In this document: one piece after another, positions 12,042 to 23,387 of the stretch | Numbering within the stretch: position 1 is the stretch's first letter | Layout: every line of letters starts with the position of its first letter | Assembly (NCBI RefSeq): GCF_023343835.1 | Contig: NC_064435.1 | Location: 74,100,134 to 74,164,133 of the forward strand | Origin: Lagopus muta | Taxonomy: Eukaryota; Chordata; Aves; Galliformes; Phasianidae | Length of the DNA stretch: 64,000 nucleotides | Direction of reading: 5' to 3' | The notes under the pieces: model-generated | Seen by the model: only the letters and a program-made list of their open reading frames with translations | Told to the model about the DNA's origin: nothing | Database searches by the model: none | Translations under genes and position numbers: made by a program

Positions 12042-12067
12042 TATGGAGAGTTTCTTAACTCTCCATA
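12042..12067. repeat. Perfect hairpin, 11-bp stem, TCTT loop
   Basis: TATGGAGAGTT is followed by TCTT and then AACTCTCCATA, an exact inverted complement. There is no downstream T-run or gene, so it is not a supportable terminator or precursor RNA. Confidence 0.85.
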
Positions 12068-12394
12068 TATAATGTTTCATAACATTACTTTCCATGAAAG
12101 GACCTAAATAATGTTTCTCTTTTTGGCAGAGTGTAAAAACATACAGTTAACTGGGTATTGGAAGAATGTAATAGTAAAATGGAACATGTCATAAATAAAC
12201 CCAGATACTTCGAAGTTTGACCACAACAAAATATTTCGCATAAAGAAAAAGATCATCTTATTTTTATTTTCTTCAATTTCTATTGCAATTCCTTGTTACA
12301 TTTGGAAATCCACAATAGTTTGTCCCAGGGCTGATGCTTAACTCATGATTTATTTACAATAGCAATTTACAGAAATGTCCATTTCTCAAAGTGA

Positions 12395-12421
12395 ATTTTA
12401 TTTATTTATTTATTTATTTTT
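12395..12421. repeat. (TTTA)n microsatellite
   Basis: Six or so TTTA units, much like 9470-9500. Confidence 0.9.
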
Positions 12422-15400
12422 CTATTCCCTGTTTATATTTTCTGTTCATTTTTCTGTACATGGAAACAGAGTCAGGACAGATATTGTACTCATTTTACAG
12501 AGCAACACAGACCCACTGCCGATTTATGTACAACCAAATTGTTGAAACCAAGACAGAGTTGGATTGTTTACCACGGCCTTCCACTTCGTAAAACATTTGA
12601 CACATAATATCTCAGTCAAAAGATACAATTTAGCACAGTAGTAAATCAGTAAAATTTTCAAACGGAATATTGAAAAATAAAGTTCTTACTAAAAGCAGAT
12701 CTCTCCTAGTAATAGCAAAGAATAATTTGAAATAATTGCTCAGCCTACCATACCCTTTAAACAGACAATAAGGTTAATAATCTGCTTATTTTCAGCAGGG
12801 TATTTCACCTCCTTAGCAACCTTCCCTAATTCTTTTAGTCATTAGTCATATCATTTGTACTCCAGCCAAGTCTTATGCACGTCTATGAATTTGACACTAA
12901 TTTTTACTTAGAAAAGCTGAAAGTGTTTAAGAGTGCCTAAGGGTTTTATCAGTAAGTATTCTTATATTAGTATTGGACAATATGTTATTAAATGACATTA
13001 CATGATTATTTTTGTCCATCTCTACAGCTAAGGAGAGCACACAAATTTAATACTGAAGTGAGTAACAGAGTTAACTTGAAAATGCAAAGCATAACACATA
13101 CATTTCATATATATTAATTACATTTTTACTGTTCCCATGTCTAGGATTCCCAGAACTGGTTTTGAAGTTGTCAGTATTTCATCCAGGTCGACAAGGATAA
13201 GATAACCTCTCTGCACTAGTACTCTACATACACACACAAAAAGAGTATTCTTATAAATGCTACATACCAAGCACCATTCCATTTTCCTCTAATGGTTTTA
13301 AGGAATACTGCATGGTTTCATTTCCAAATATTTTTACAATAACTTGCATAGACAAAATTCCACTCACTTTGAGGCATAGAGAAGATTTTAGAAAATAGGT
13401 AAATGGATGATTTTTTTTTTAGCTAAAATACTTGGTTTAGGAAGCTGAAATCTGTGCATGCAATTAATTTAGTAGTCCCCTGTGTACAATATATATTGAC
13501 AGAGCAAAACGAGGATTCTGCATTTGTGGTGCTAAGTCTGTGTGGTTTTGCTGCTTGTCAGTGACTTTCACAGCCAGTTCTTGGATTCAAGCCATATATT
13601 CTCATCCCAGCACAGGAGATATATACTGACAGGGTGCAAGTCACCTTCATTACACTTCTCAGCTCATCCATAGATTAATCATACTGTGAAGAACTAATCC
13701 ATGCCCTTCTTAATCCACCAACTTCTTTTACCCATTTTATGTTGTTAATTTCCACATAGATCATTAAAACAATCCTTTTAACAAAGTTCAGTGACTGATG
13801 ATGAAAATATGGATGAACAGTTGGTACCAAGATGCCGATACTGTATTCCCTAAAGGAATTTATTTAGTGTATGTAGGCATAAACACTAAGTTCAGCATTT
13901 CATTAAAGGTAGGGAAGAGAGGAATATTTGAAGTGAAAATTGAGATATCATACTGTAAAAGGTTTGCAATTTTGTTATGTTTCTAAGTTCTCAGGTACTC
14001 CAGGTATCACAGATGGTAATTGCTGTCCTTCCAGCCCCGTCTGCTCTGTACGTTTGTAAATATTTCTTCCATGCACTGCCTACAGTTGCCTCCACATTCG
14101 ATTTTGCTATTCTGCTATTACAGTTCACAGATGATAATTCAAAAGCTACAAGTAGTTTAAATTTACAGCGGTTAGCTGACTTAGCAGTGTTAGCTGAAAC
14201 AGGCTTTATGCATACATTCCAACAACTGCCTGGCTCCTTATCAACTGCAATGCATTATGTATTTTTATTCAAGTCAGATACTTATGGGATAATGGATCCA
14301 CTGGTTTCAACCTGGAGCAAGCTACACTACACACTGTGTACAGGAGGATGTCAGCTTTGAAAGGTTCAGGAATCTCCCCCTTCATACCTGCAAAATCTCT
14401 ACCTATGCCTGGGCATAGAATAGATGCACAACATTACAATATATATGAAAAAAATACGGGAAAGATTGTATGGAGCAGAGATTTAAGAAGAGCTCTCCCT
14501 CATTTCCAGATTCTTTTTATTCTTAGGGTTTAGTTCAGACTGGTTTTCTTTATGTTACAGACTAGAAGAGACTATCCTACAGGACCATATATATGGCACA
14601 ATGAGTAAGCATCCACCTGCCAGCATGTGGATGTTATGCAAAGATATGTAGGGTAAGATTACCAAGATACACTAGAAATGACTGACATATGTCAGTCTAC
14701 GGGTAAAAGACAGTTACTAAAGATGTACATTAGTAGAAATCTCCTGTCATGAATTGAATCTGATCCTTTTGAATTATAGCTTTCCCGTTTCCTTCCTATA
14801 CCATAAATTAATGTTAGAGTTTGTAGGTCTATGATGAAAAGAGTATGTGACTTTACCATGATCCCAGACAGAATTAGAAACCCTGTCATAGGACGTCATA
14901 AATAATTTTGCAACCTCATAATTGTAAGATGATAATTCAGTCTGCAGAGTAGAAAACTAAAATTCTTTCAAACACTAAGTGAGGTAGGTTTTTAAATGTT
15001 CTGGATTTGAAACACTAATCATGGCTGGTTACAGTGAGTGTGATCATTTTGTGTTGCTACCTACAAACGTACTGCCTTAGAGACTTCTCCTTTTTAACTG
15101 TTACTGTAAAAGCTCTCAAGCATTAACACAAGCACTCTTTTACACTCTCTCTTGATATTTGATACCTTTACAGATTTTCTTGAAAGAGCATGCTATGTGA
15201 AAGATGCCACATGTGGCATTGACAGGCAGCTATTGGGAGAACAGCAGACAGCATGTAAATCACCCAGTAGAGTTTCCTGTCCTTTCAGCCTTATCTTACA
15301 GAATCTACAATTTCTGCTTTTGCAAAGTACTTGAATGTCAGAGTTTGTTTTCTTTAAACTCTTATAGGTAAAAGTGACAAAAAATATACACACTTTGTTG

Positions 15401-17200
15401 ATAATTGACTTTTCACTACTGTCAGAGCCCAAGTGCAAAAGTCCTAGCATGTGTTAATGAAAGTTTTAGTACTTCTATGTAGTTTGAGTGAATGCAAAGT
15501 AGGTTTTTTTCCTCCTCTAGGAGAGAGGGGGAAGAAAAGCTTCTAACAAACCAGCTTTTTCAACCTATTGACACTGTGTTCAAAATCTGTGGAAAACCTT
15601 CATGTCTGAAATGAATTTTTCAGTTCTAGTCAGACTGTAAGTTGATGGAAAGAAATATGTAACCTCAACCTATTTCATGTGCATTCATTCTTTGCGGCTG
15701 CTCAAATGTCTTTGGCAGTCAACCAACTCTTCAAAGAAAAACTGTTGCAAAGATTGCATTAGAATATCCTACTAAAGCTTCTGTAGCTGTTAAAACTTGC
15801 AGTAAAACATAACCACTACTGCTTGCTCTGCCAAAGAGTGAGTCTAACCTAGACATTTCACTGCATTGATGGCTATACCTGAACAGTCAAGAGTAAGAAA
15901 AGTACAAGCATATATAACACCTATTCTGTGACTATGTTATAATCACATAAATAAATCACTAAACAGCACTTTCATATGTCATCATGGGCTACGCCCTCAG
16001 ATGTCAAAGTGAAGTCTGTTTTCAGAAAATGCTGATCTATGCTCCTCTGAACTGAAGATGTGGTTCATATTGAGTGGATGTACCCAGCTTTTAAGGACCC
16101 AAGACTTTATCACATAATTTCATATCTAAATCTCAGAAATTAAAATTCTGAGGTCTCATATATACTCTTTAAGAGTTCAATTCTGGGCTGATCTTAGAAC
16201 ATAGTTTTATCACCATCCTTTTTCTTCTTCCATTGAGATTTTATGTAAAGTAGTACCCATGTATGACAAAATACTAGTTCCTAGACACCGTGGTTTTAAG
16301 CTGTACTTTCCAGTAGATGTTATTAACTCAAAACTGAATATGTTCACCTTCCCTCATCTCAGGTGAAGGTATCTTTAGTAAATACTTTTCTTATGCAGAC
16401 TCAAAGTGTTGCCACCTGAAATGGCACAGAATCTCTAGCAGATCTGTCACTTTTGTGATTTAATCATTAGTTTGTTGCAACATGGCAGCAAGCTTCAACA
16501 GTTTTCATCCGTAACTGACTGGAAAAATCCATTTGTTAATTGCCAGATGTATAGTCCTAAAACATCTGAAGAGTTGGCCATGAGACTTTTCTAGCAGTCT
16601 AAAGCACATTTTTCTTCTGAGATTTTGGAAGTAAAATGTAAAACCAAATATTCACAATGGAATAGATGTCTCTCCATCTGACATCAAAAATACAAATGGT
16701 CCCAAAGTGATATTCAAAAATCTTCAGTGATAGTAAACACAATTATAGCTTCTTTTCTCAGTTTTATCTTCAAGTATATTTCAGTTTATCATTTTCAGTC
16801 ATGTTCTGGGTTTTTACTCTAAGACTAAAGAATTTAGACAAAATGTGATTTGAATGGAGGAAAGGTTTGCATGAGTGCGTTTTTAGAAGAATCATGCTTT
16901 AGAGAAGAAAAGATCTGGGGAAGAAGAGATTGATTTCTCCAGGGTTTCCTGGCAAGCTGCTGGCAGTACAGTAAAGAGGATCCTGATCCCCTGAGGCTGT
17001 GCCTACTCTTTTTTCCAGAGACTCCCATGGCTGCTGTTTTTAAGTAACAGTCTCATAGTGCAGGGCCAGGAATGCCTTCATCATCAACCAACAAGCAAGG
17101 TTTATTCAAATGCTTCTGTAAGTGGCAGAGCTATTGATTCACAGTGATCCCTGTAAAAAACAAGTATGAAGAACAGCAACTCTCTTCATTCCTGCATCAT
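12422..17200. other. Non-coding DNA
   Basis: No gene, RNA or recognised repeat. A 127-codon open stretch at 13977-14360 (plus) shows no motif, and I treat it as chance. Confidence 0.5.
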
Positions 17201-17228
17201 ATCTGCTTGGAACAGGCATTAGGCAAAG

Positions 17229-17283
17229 CAGCTGCCTAATTAGGAGGGCTTGTCCTGGCCTTAATGCAGTTTAAGAACAGCTG
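17229..17283. promoter_or_regulatory. E-box / homeodomain motif cluster (possible enhancer)
   Basis: Two CAGCTG E-boxes (17229-17234 and 17278-17283) bracket a perfect palindromic homeodomain-type site CCTAATTAGG (17235-17244). The first E-box directly abuts it. The surrounding 17.05-17.8 kb has balanced, low-repeat sequence. Motifs this short arise by chance, so this is only a candidate. Cross-species conservation would be the test. Confidence 0.25.
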
Positions 17284-17299
17284 CTTTAAGTTGTGCTGT

Positions 17300-18598
17300 T
17301 GCCCTGTGGGTGTCTCACTAAGGATGCTTCCTCCCCTTCACAATGGATTTGTTCTGTGGCCTTCAGCAAGGCAATAAATCTACTTAAACAGATTGAAAAT
17401 TTTCTGATTTGTGGTGGGTGTGCCAGCAAGTTACAGGCTGCTTGCTGTTACTGCATAATCCAAGAGGAGTCATCATCGTTCAAAATGACATATTACACTA
17501 TTTGTAGCATTTTCTAAAAGGCTGCTTAGCCAGGTGCAACTTTGATCTCACTGGGGCAGAAGCCACAGCTGCAAATGGATGAAAATCCGGAATTTTGTAG
17601 TGCCAATGAGAGCTGATCACCAGATGGGAAATTTAGCAGGAAATCTCAATGCCATTATAAATCTCCCCTTCTGCATTTCCAAGTGGAAATGAATGCTTGA
17701 ATGCTGAAAATTGTGACATATTAAATAATTATTGTGAATTGGAGATAGCTGGTTCAGACATACCTGAGATTCTGAAGTGGCAAATTTAAAATACAGATGA
17801 CAAATTTAACAAAGTGTTGTTACATGCTTTTGCTGCAAATATTAGGAGAGCGTGGAAAAGTGTACAGACTATCTAACTATGGCTTCCAGTGGTGTTGGGA
17901 AACCCAAACAAGGGCAAACAGGAAATTAATACACGGAAGCTTGTTGATGAACCATGTTCTCTGTAGCAAAATCTAATGCTTCTACTGTCATCTGTTCAGT
18001 AATGAAAAATATCCCACAAATATTTATGGTCTGTCCTCATAGCAAATAAGTTGCACACAGACTGACAGATGGTGTACTAGATGAGTTGGATCACTGAAAT
18101 ATTTTTAATGTCCATGTTTTTATGTCTGTGAGGCACATGGTCCTGCAGGCCAGACATGGGAGAGGGAGTGTTTGAAATTCCTTTAATATTGGGAATTATC
18201 TAGGGTTTTTTATGAATAATGAATTAATTTTTTACATAATGGCAGCTTCTTATTCATAATGGTGGGCAAATTTGTTCATCACCAAAAGTTACATGCAACA
18301 TATATTGATAAATGATGAAATTCACATTACAAAAAGGGAAGAAAGCCACTAGAGTCTAGTATTAAGTACTTACTCTTTGCATATCTCTTACTTTTTCTTG
18401 TTTGCATAGAAATATTTCAAGGAATGTGTAATTACATAAAGATAAGCCCAGAATGTTGTCTGACTTCATATCATGTGTAGCAGTCATGAATGTAAATACT
18501 TTTAGCTTTTATCGTGTATGTACAAGTGTTAGAAACTTTTGTATCTACTATTATAGTTTTGTAGTAATACATTTTTTTTTAATGGTAAGTATTTAGAT
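17300..18598. other. Non-coding DNA
   Basis: No gene or recognised transposon. The 17.5-17.8 kb part has mixed, non-repetitive sequence that could be conserved regulatory DNA, but the sequence alone cannot show that. Confidence 0.5.
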
Positions 18599-18602
18599 AA
18601 CA

Positions 18603-18690
18603 TTGGCTGCTTCTATCCTGGCAGCAATATTTTCTGCGCTTGTAATTACAGAAGTGTCTGTTTCTCCTTCACCTGTAAAAGTGGATATAT
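18603..18690 (-). repeat. Left arm of a long inverted repeat (exon-like)
   Basis: The reverse complement of this segment matches 20250-20333 closely: 35 consecutive identical bases at the outer end, then about six mismatches over the next 45, then a small indel. On the minus strand it reads as an open frame with a splice-acceptor-like CACTTTTACAG just before GGTGAAGGAGAAACAG. Its translation includes TSAENIAARIEAAN and runs to a stop at 18593. I do not recognise a protein family. It may be an arm of an unidentified inverted-repeat transposon, or an old duplicated exon or conserved element. No good splice donor follows, so I do not call it an exon. Confidence 0.8.
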
Positions 18691-18710
18691 AATAATATAT
18701 AGTGAATATC

Positions 18711-18777
18711 AGAATCACAGAATCACAGAATTGTAGGGGTTGGAAGGGACCTCCGGAGATCATCGAGTCCAACCCCC
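18711..18777 (-). mobile_element. Short CR1 LINE 3' end
   Basis: The inverted tail AGAATCACAGAATCACAG is followed by TTGTAGGGGTTGGAAGGGAC and ATCATCGAGTCCAACCCCC, the reverse complement of the CR1 3' terminus. Only 67 bp long and little diverged from the usual CR1 end, so probably among the younger repeats here. It lies in AT-repeat DNA just inside the left arm of the inverted repeat. Confidence 0.92.
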
Positions 18778-18840
18778 AATATATAATTATATATATATAA
18801 TATATATACATATAGTGAGTATATAATATATATAAATGAA
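18778..18840. repeat. TA-rich microsatellite
   Basis: Interrupted (TA)n/(ATAATATA)n. The string ATATAGTGA occurs on both sides of the CR1 fragment (18697-18705 and 18810-18818). Confidence 0.85.
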
Positions 18841-20019
18841 TAAGATCTTAGTGTGGTAGTGACATTGAGGATGCTAACTTTTTTTATCGTTTGAGATCAC
18901 TGTGATACTTGACCAGTTTCTTGTGTGCTGTCGGAGGATAATTCTAACTTCTCTTATAATACTAAAGTTTGCTGAAGCTTCTTCAGTACTTACATAGATT
19001 AAATACTTAGCGTTGAAATATAATGATTCCTGATCTTAGAATTACACCATCTGAGAAATAGTGTACTGAGTACTGACCTAGAAATCAGGAGTTCAGATGT
19101 GATTTTCCTCATTTATTATAGATGTCCTGTGCTAGGAACAACTAGGATTTTTTGTACCTAAAGATGAATGCAAGTGTTGATAGGATTTCCAGAAGTACCA
19201 ATTCAAGCTTAACCAATATGAATATCAACTCAGAGAGCATATACTCAAAGTGGTAAGAGAGGCTGGCTCCATAATAGATTTCTTTCCAGCTTCTGAAATT
19301 AGCCTCTCTTTTGCATGAAGAGCACTTCTGTAAAGTGAAGATAATAGCTCATTTGTAATTCAGACTAGTGTTGAGAGGAAAAACCATTGTAAATTCTGAG
19401 TTGAAGTAAGCCGGTAAATTGGAAATAAACAAGTACAGTTTCTAGAACCTGGCATCTTCTTCTAAGCTAGTGGAAATACTTCTCGATTTTGTATGTAACT
19501 ATGATCTTTCAACAAAATTGAGAAAGAAATAGAAAAAAAAATGAAGCTGCTTGTTAATTAGTCACCCTTCTCTAAACAATAAGATAATTTTGCATTGCAT
19601 TTATTTAATCACTGTTACGGATGGAGACTTAAGCACTGTACACTTCACTCATAAGAGGAAAGCAGAAAGATATTTGTTGATATAAAATAGATAAAATATG
19701 GTAATTTGAACAATGATGACAACAACTTAACAGGATTTAAAATAGCTAGATATCCTTGAATGTGTATTATAGAGAGGGTGGGAAGTACACAGTGAATCTA
19801 AGACTGAATCTTAGTTAGCTAGTACACTTAAATACCAACATATGCTTTCAACTGAGAAGTGTCAGTTTCAAATAAACAAAATTTATGTATTTAAAATCTT
19901 AAATTTTGTGAAAAGGCAAGACAAGTAAAAATCCTATGGGTTTTTGAATATCAACTAGTTCTGGGAACTAATGAATGGAGAAGATACGTTTGGAAAGGCA
20001 TGGTCCAATGTAAGAAAAT
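18841..20019. other. Non-coding DNA between the inverted-repeat arms
   Basis: AT-rich, with no open frame of note, no transposase-like sequence and no recognised repeat. If the arms belong to a transposon, this interior shows no coding capacity. Confidence 0.55.
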
Positions 20020-20211
20020 GGAGGGACTCTCCACCTATCTCCCATCCCTGGAGGTTATGAAAGTGATCAAGACCAAGTTGGATTGGGCCCAGGCCAACAT
20101 AGTCTACTGTCTGATTTAGTGGTTGGCAACCCTGCCCACAGAAGTTGTGTGGAAAGCAAATGATTTCTAAGGCTCTTCCAACTCATGCCATTCTACAATT
20201 CTATGGTTCTT
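20020..20211 (+). mobile_element. CR1 LINE 3' fragment
   Basis: Plus-strand CR1 3' end: CCCATCCCTGGAGGTTATGA, then GACCAAGTTGGATTGGGCCC, GTTGGCAACCCTGCCCA, AAGGCTCTTCCAACTCATGC and the terminal CATTCTACAATTCTATGG. 5'-truncated and moderately diverged. Confidence 0.92.
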
Positions 20212-20249
20212 TAATCCTCTGCAATCACTCAAGCCTAGATCATTTGGAT

Positions 20250-20333
20250 CCAAACTTTCACAGGTGAATGAGAAACAGACAAATCTGTAATTACAAATGC
20301 AGAAAATATTGCTGCCAGGATAGAAGCAGCCAA
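20250..20333 (+). repeat. Right arm of the long inverted repeat
   Basis: The plus strand reads ATCCAAACTTTCACAGGTGA, then continues to GCTGCCAGGATAGAAGCAGC at 20310-20330. This is the inverted counterpart of 18603-18690. Homology covers the acceptor-like CACAG and stops at GCAGCCAA. In the frame that is open in the left arm, this copy has an early TGA, so it is not coding there. AACA follows its outer end and AACA also precedes the outer end of the left arm. This may be a 4-bp target duplication or chance. Confidence 0.8.
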
Positions 20334-20339
20334 AACAGA

Positions 20340-21710
20340 AAACAGGTGGCTTTACATTATTTTAATGGCAGTCTGAGAAATGACTATTGCACCTTTCAAA
20401 ACTTTTGCTTATCTCAGGTTCAAAATTTCCTTTACTGCATGACAAGGGCTACATTCAAGCTACATGAAAGTAAATACAATTCTTGAAGGACATGTCCAGA
20501 CTTAATGATATTTGTTTATCCAATTTCTGTGCCCTAGCCAAAGTCTGCATTTTGTCCTCTAAAACTGTATATTTTGCCTATGACAAAGTACCAAAGAAAA
20601 TAGCCTGCACTTTCAAAGATCAACAAACATGAACATTTTAGCTTCCAGACCTTAAGATGGCATGCAATTTGTGCCTGTATTATCACTATTTATCTTATTT
20701 ATTATCTGGATCAATTTTATTCATGACCAAGTCTCCAAGTGAGACATTATTATTTCAGGAAGAACGTTTCTAAAAAAGGTCAGGTGGACCAAATCACAAA
20801 GTATTTGGAATTATTCCCTACATGACTTACATAAAAAATAATTAGAAGAGGCAGCTCCAGATTGCTAGGAAACAGCTACATTCAACCCAAAATTGATTCA
20901 AGTCAGTGGCTGAAAATAATGTAACAGCAGGCCTGATAAATCTGTCTCTGCTTTGTTCTGTACTTTAATTATTCCCATTCCTTTCAAAGAATTTTGAAAC
21001 TGGAAAATACCATCATGATTACTTCATCCAGTGGGATAGAGAATTTTGTTATGGAATTCCTTTTTCAGATCTATAAGAGTAGGTACCACTCGGGAAGAAC
21101 CATGGTCACAATTAAAACAATTTGAATGATAGATGTCCCTCATAGTTATAGTAAATTAATCTAGATGTTAGTTATTCACACTTTTATGTGACTTATTTCT
21201 TATCTGAGCTTGTCTAGTCACTTCCTGTATTTCTCTGCAAAAGTTTCAAATCTTTTCTTATTTTGAACTTGTAGGTTCATATAGATCATGGGAAAGCTAG
21301 TCTAAAAAATTTGTTTAAGAGCTTTAAGTCTTTTCAGTGTAAAGAAAATATTGCAGGCAATCAATTCTATATCCTGAGACTTTTTTCTCTAATGTACATT
21401 AGCAAACAGTCTTATTTTGTGCAGCTTTTGAGCCACTAGCTATAAATCAATCTCCAAAAGTGGCTGGTTTTGTGCAATTTTTAAAATATTATTATTATTT
21501 GATCAGAGATACATCAGAAAAATATTTGTGACATTTCTGTATAATCAGTTCTAAGAAAGAGAACAAATATTACTAGCTCTATTTTTTTCTTGTTAGCTGG
21601 CATAGCAATATTTCAAAGCCACTATAAGGATATTAAACTTTTCATTTGTATTATTGAAATTACCAGTAATATTTCACTTATTTCAAATCTGTCACAAACA
21701 GTATCAATCA
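20340..21710. other. Non-coding DNA
   Basis: No gene. A weak CR1-tail-like stretch near 20990-21050 is too diverged to call. Confidence 0.5.
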
Positions 21711-21715
21711 TAAAA

Positions 21716-22090
21716 TTATAGAATCACATAATGGCTTGGGTTGGAATGGACTTTAAAGACCATTGACCATCAGTCCCCTCCCATGGGGAGAATTGGCACC
21801 CAGCAGACCACGCTGTCCAAGGCCCATCCAACTTGGCCTTGAACACCTTCAAAGATGGGGCATCCATAATTCCTCTGATTAACTTGTTTCAGTACCTCAC
21901 ACCATTCCCTTGAGTAAAAAAATTTCTCCTAATGTCTAATCTAAATCTAAATCTAAATTTAAATCTAAATCTAAATCTCCCCTCTTTTAACTGAAAACCA
22001 TTCCTGCTTGTCCTGTCACTATCAGCTTGGGTGAAGAGTTGATCTCTATCCTTTTAGCAAGCTCCCTTTAGTCCACAATTCCAAGTATGC
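21716..22090 (-). mobile_element. CR1 LINE 3' untranslated end
   Basis: Antisense CR1 3' end: TATAGAATCACATAATGGCT, TGGGTTGGAATGGACTTTAA, CATCCAACTTGGCCTTGAAC, GATGGGGCATCCATAATTCC, CAGTACCTCACACCATTCCC and CCATTCCTGCTTGTCCTGTC. It contains an expanded TCTAAA hexamer at 21934-21978. CR1 coding sequence of the same orientation follows within about 60 bp, but the middle of the reverse transcriptase is absent. Confidence 0.93.
21934..21978. repeat. (TCTAAA)n hexamer expansion inside CR1
   Basis: About seven tandem TCTAAA units, one with TTTAAA. The progenitor CR1 has only one or two copies of this motif (AATCTAAATCT), so this is a local expansion. Confidence 0.9.
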
Positions 22091-22144
22091 AATATCAATT
22101 GCCCTTCCCTTGTCCTTCCTTTATCTTCCTACTTATGATGTCAC

Positions 22145-22790
22145 TACATCGTTGAAGCCACCAGGTTAGACCTTGATGAAGTCATGCTGACTGTCTCGGA
22201 TCAACTTTTCATCTTGCACATTCCTTAACAAATCTTCCAGGCAGATCTGTTCCATTATCTTCTCAGACACAGAGGTGAGATTAACTGGCCTGTAATTCCT
22301 TTGATCTTCCTTTCTTTTCTTAAACATGGGAAATGTAAACATGTTTACATTTTTCCAGTCACTGGAGACTTCACCTGGCAACCACAACTTTTCAAATACG
22401 ATGGGAAGTGTCTTGGCAAACACATCAGCCTGTTCTCTTAGGACCCTGGATTCATGTCACTGGAACTCGTAGACTTGTACACATTCAGTCACATCAGGGA
22501 TTGTTTACTAATAAACAGGAGGGATTTTGCTCCTTCAACACCCACCTGTCTAGAGGTTCAAGGATGTGAGATACATGGGGAGTCTGACTGTCAGTGAAGA
22601 CTGGGACAAAGAACTCACTGAGTACCTCAGCCTTCCCAGGGTCTGCTGTTGCCATTTCTCCCTTCTAATTTATCACAGGGGACACCATTTCCTTAGCCTT
22701 TCGTTTCTGCACCTGCATAATTCTTTATTATTTTCACATCACTCATCAAGTTCAGTTCCATTTGCATCTTGGCATTACTCAGCCCACCTT
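22145..22790 (-). pseudogene. CR1 LINE ORF2 reverse-transcriptase remnant
   Basis: Minus-strand remnant of the CR1 ORF2 protein, covering the linker and the N-terminal part of the reverse transcriptase. An 85-codon stretch (22166-22423) is still open and shows the non-LTR RT block [14 protein letters not shown] followed by [13 protein letters not shown] and IRDSQHDF. These match the fingers region of CR1-type reverse transcriptases. Upstream sequence (22430-22790) keeps recognisable CR1 order but has stops. The catalytic palm motifs are absent, as the fragment ends before them, so it is dead. It normally primes and copies CR1 RNA at its chromosomal target. Confidence 0.9.
22331..22352. repeat. 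Perfect 22-bp palindrome with forkhead-like core
   Basis: The half-site AAATGTAAACA is followed directly by its exact reverse complement, with no spacer. The centre GTAAACATGTTTAC is two abutting forkhead-type sites in opposite orientation. It lies inside the CR1 ORF2 remnant, near where the reading frame carries a short insertion compared with other CR1 proteins. Confidence 0.85.
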
Positions 22791-22939
22791 TTCACATAAA
22801 GTACTGATTGCTAAACTATTTTGTTGTTCTCAGTTTTAAAATTAAAATCACTGTTCATATCACAGATAATTGAATGCATATAAACTGATGATATGGCTAT
22901 GAAATAAAATATAAACAAAAGCAACCATGAGCACTCACT

Positions 22940-23185
22940 GGCCTTGGTCACAAGGACCACAAGGTCACATAGCTGGCTCATGGTCAATTTGTTGTCCACC
23001 AAATCTAGGTCCTTCTCTGCTGAGTACCTTTCCAGCAGGAGAGTCCCTTACCTGATGCATGCGATTATCCTCCCCAAGTGTAGAACTCCACATTTTCCCT
23101 TACTAAACTTCATAATGTTCCTCTCTGTCCAACTCTCCAGCCTCTCCAGGTCTCAATGAATGGCAGCACAGCCTTCTGGTGTATC
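22940..23185 (-). mobile_element. CR1 LINE fragment (3' UTR-type segment)
   Basis: Antisense CR1: GCTGGCTCATGGTCAATTTG, TTGTCCACCAAATCTAGGTC, CTTTCCAGCAGGAGAGTCCC, AACTTCATAATGTTCCTCTC, AACTCTCCAGCCTCTCCAGG and GAATGGCAGCACAGCCTTCT. This segment belongs 3' of the coding region in long CR1 subfamilies. Here it lies 5' of the ORF2 remnant, so it is a separate insertion or a rearrangement. Confidence 0.85.
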
Positions 23186-23254
23186 AGCCAAACACACGTG
23201 TACATTGTGTGATTATATGTTTTTATGTATTAGATGATAAAGAATTTCATTAAA

Positions 23255-23387
23255 ATATATTATACGTATACATAGCATTTATTATTCAATATATTATAAA
23301 TTGCAGTTATATGTTATATATATTACATATTACATATTACAGATTATATATTATATATTGATTATATATTATATATTATATATTATA
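23255..23387. repeat. AT-rich microsatellite (ATATT/TATATTA units)
   Basis: Short tandem ATATTAC and TATATTA units running directly into the left end of the mariner element. Confidence 0.9.

Noticed and set aside
13977..14360. 127-codon plus-strand frame
   Set aside because: No motif and no context. Treated as chance.
20990..21050. Ancient CR1 tail
   Set aside because: Only scattered similarity. Cannot be separated from chance by eye.
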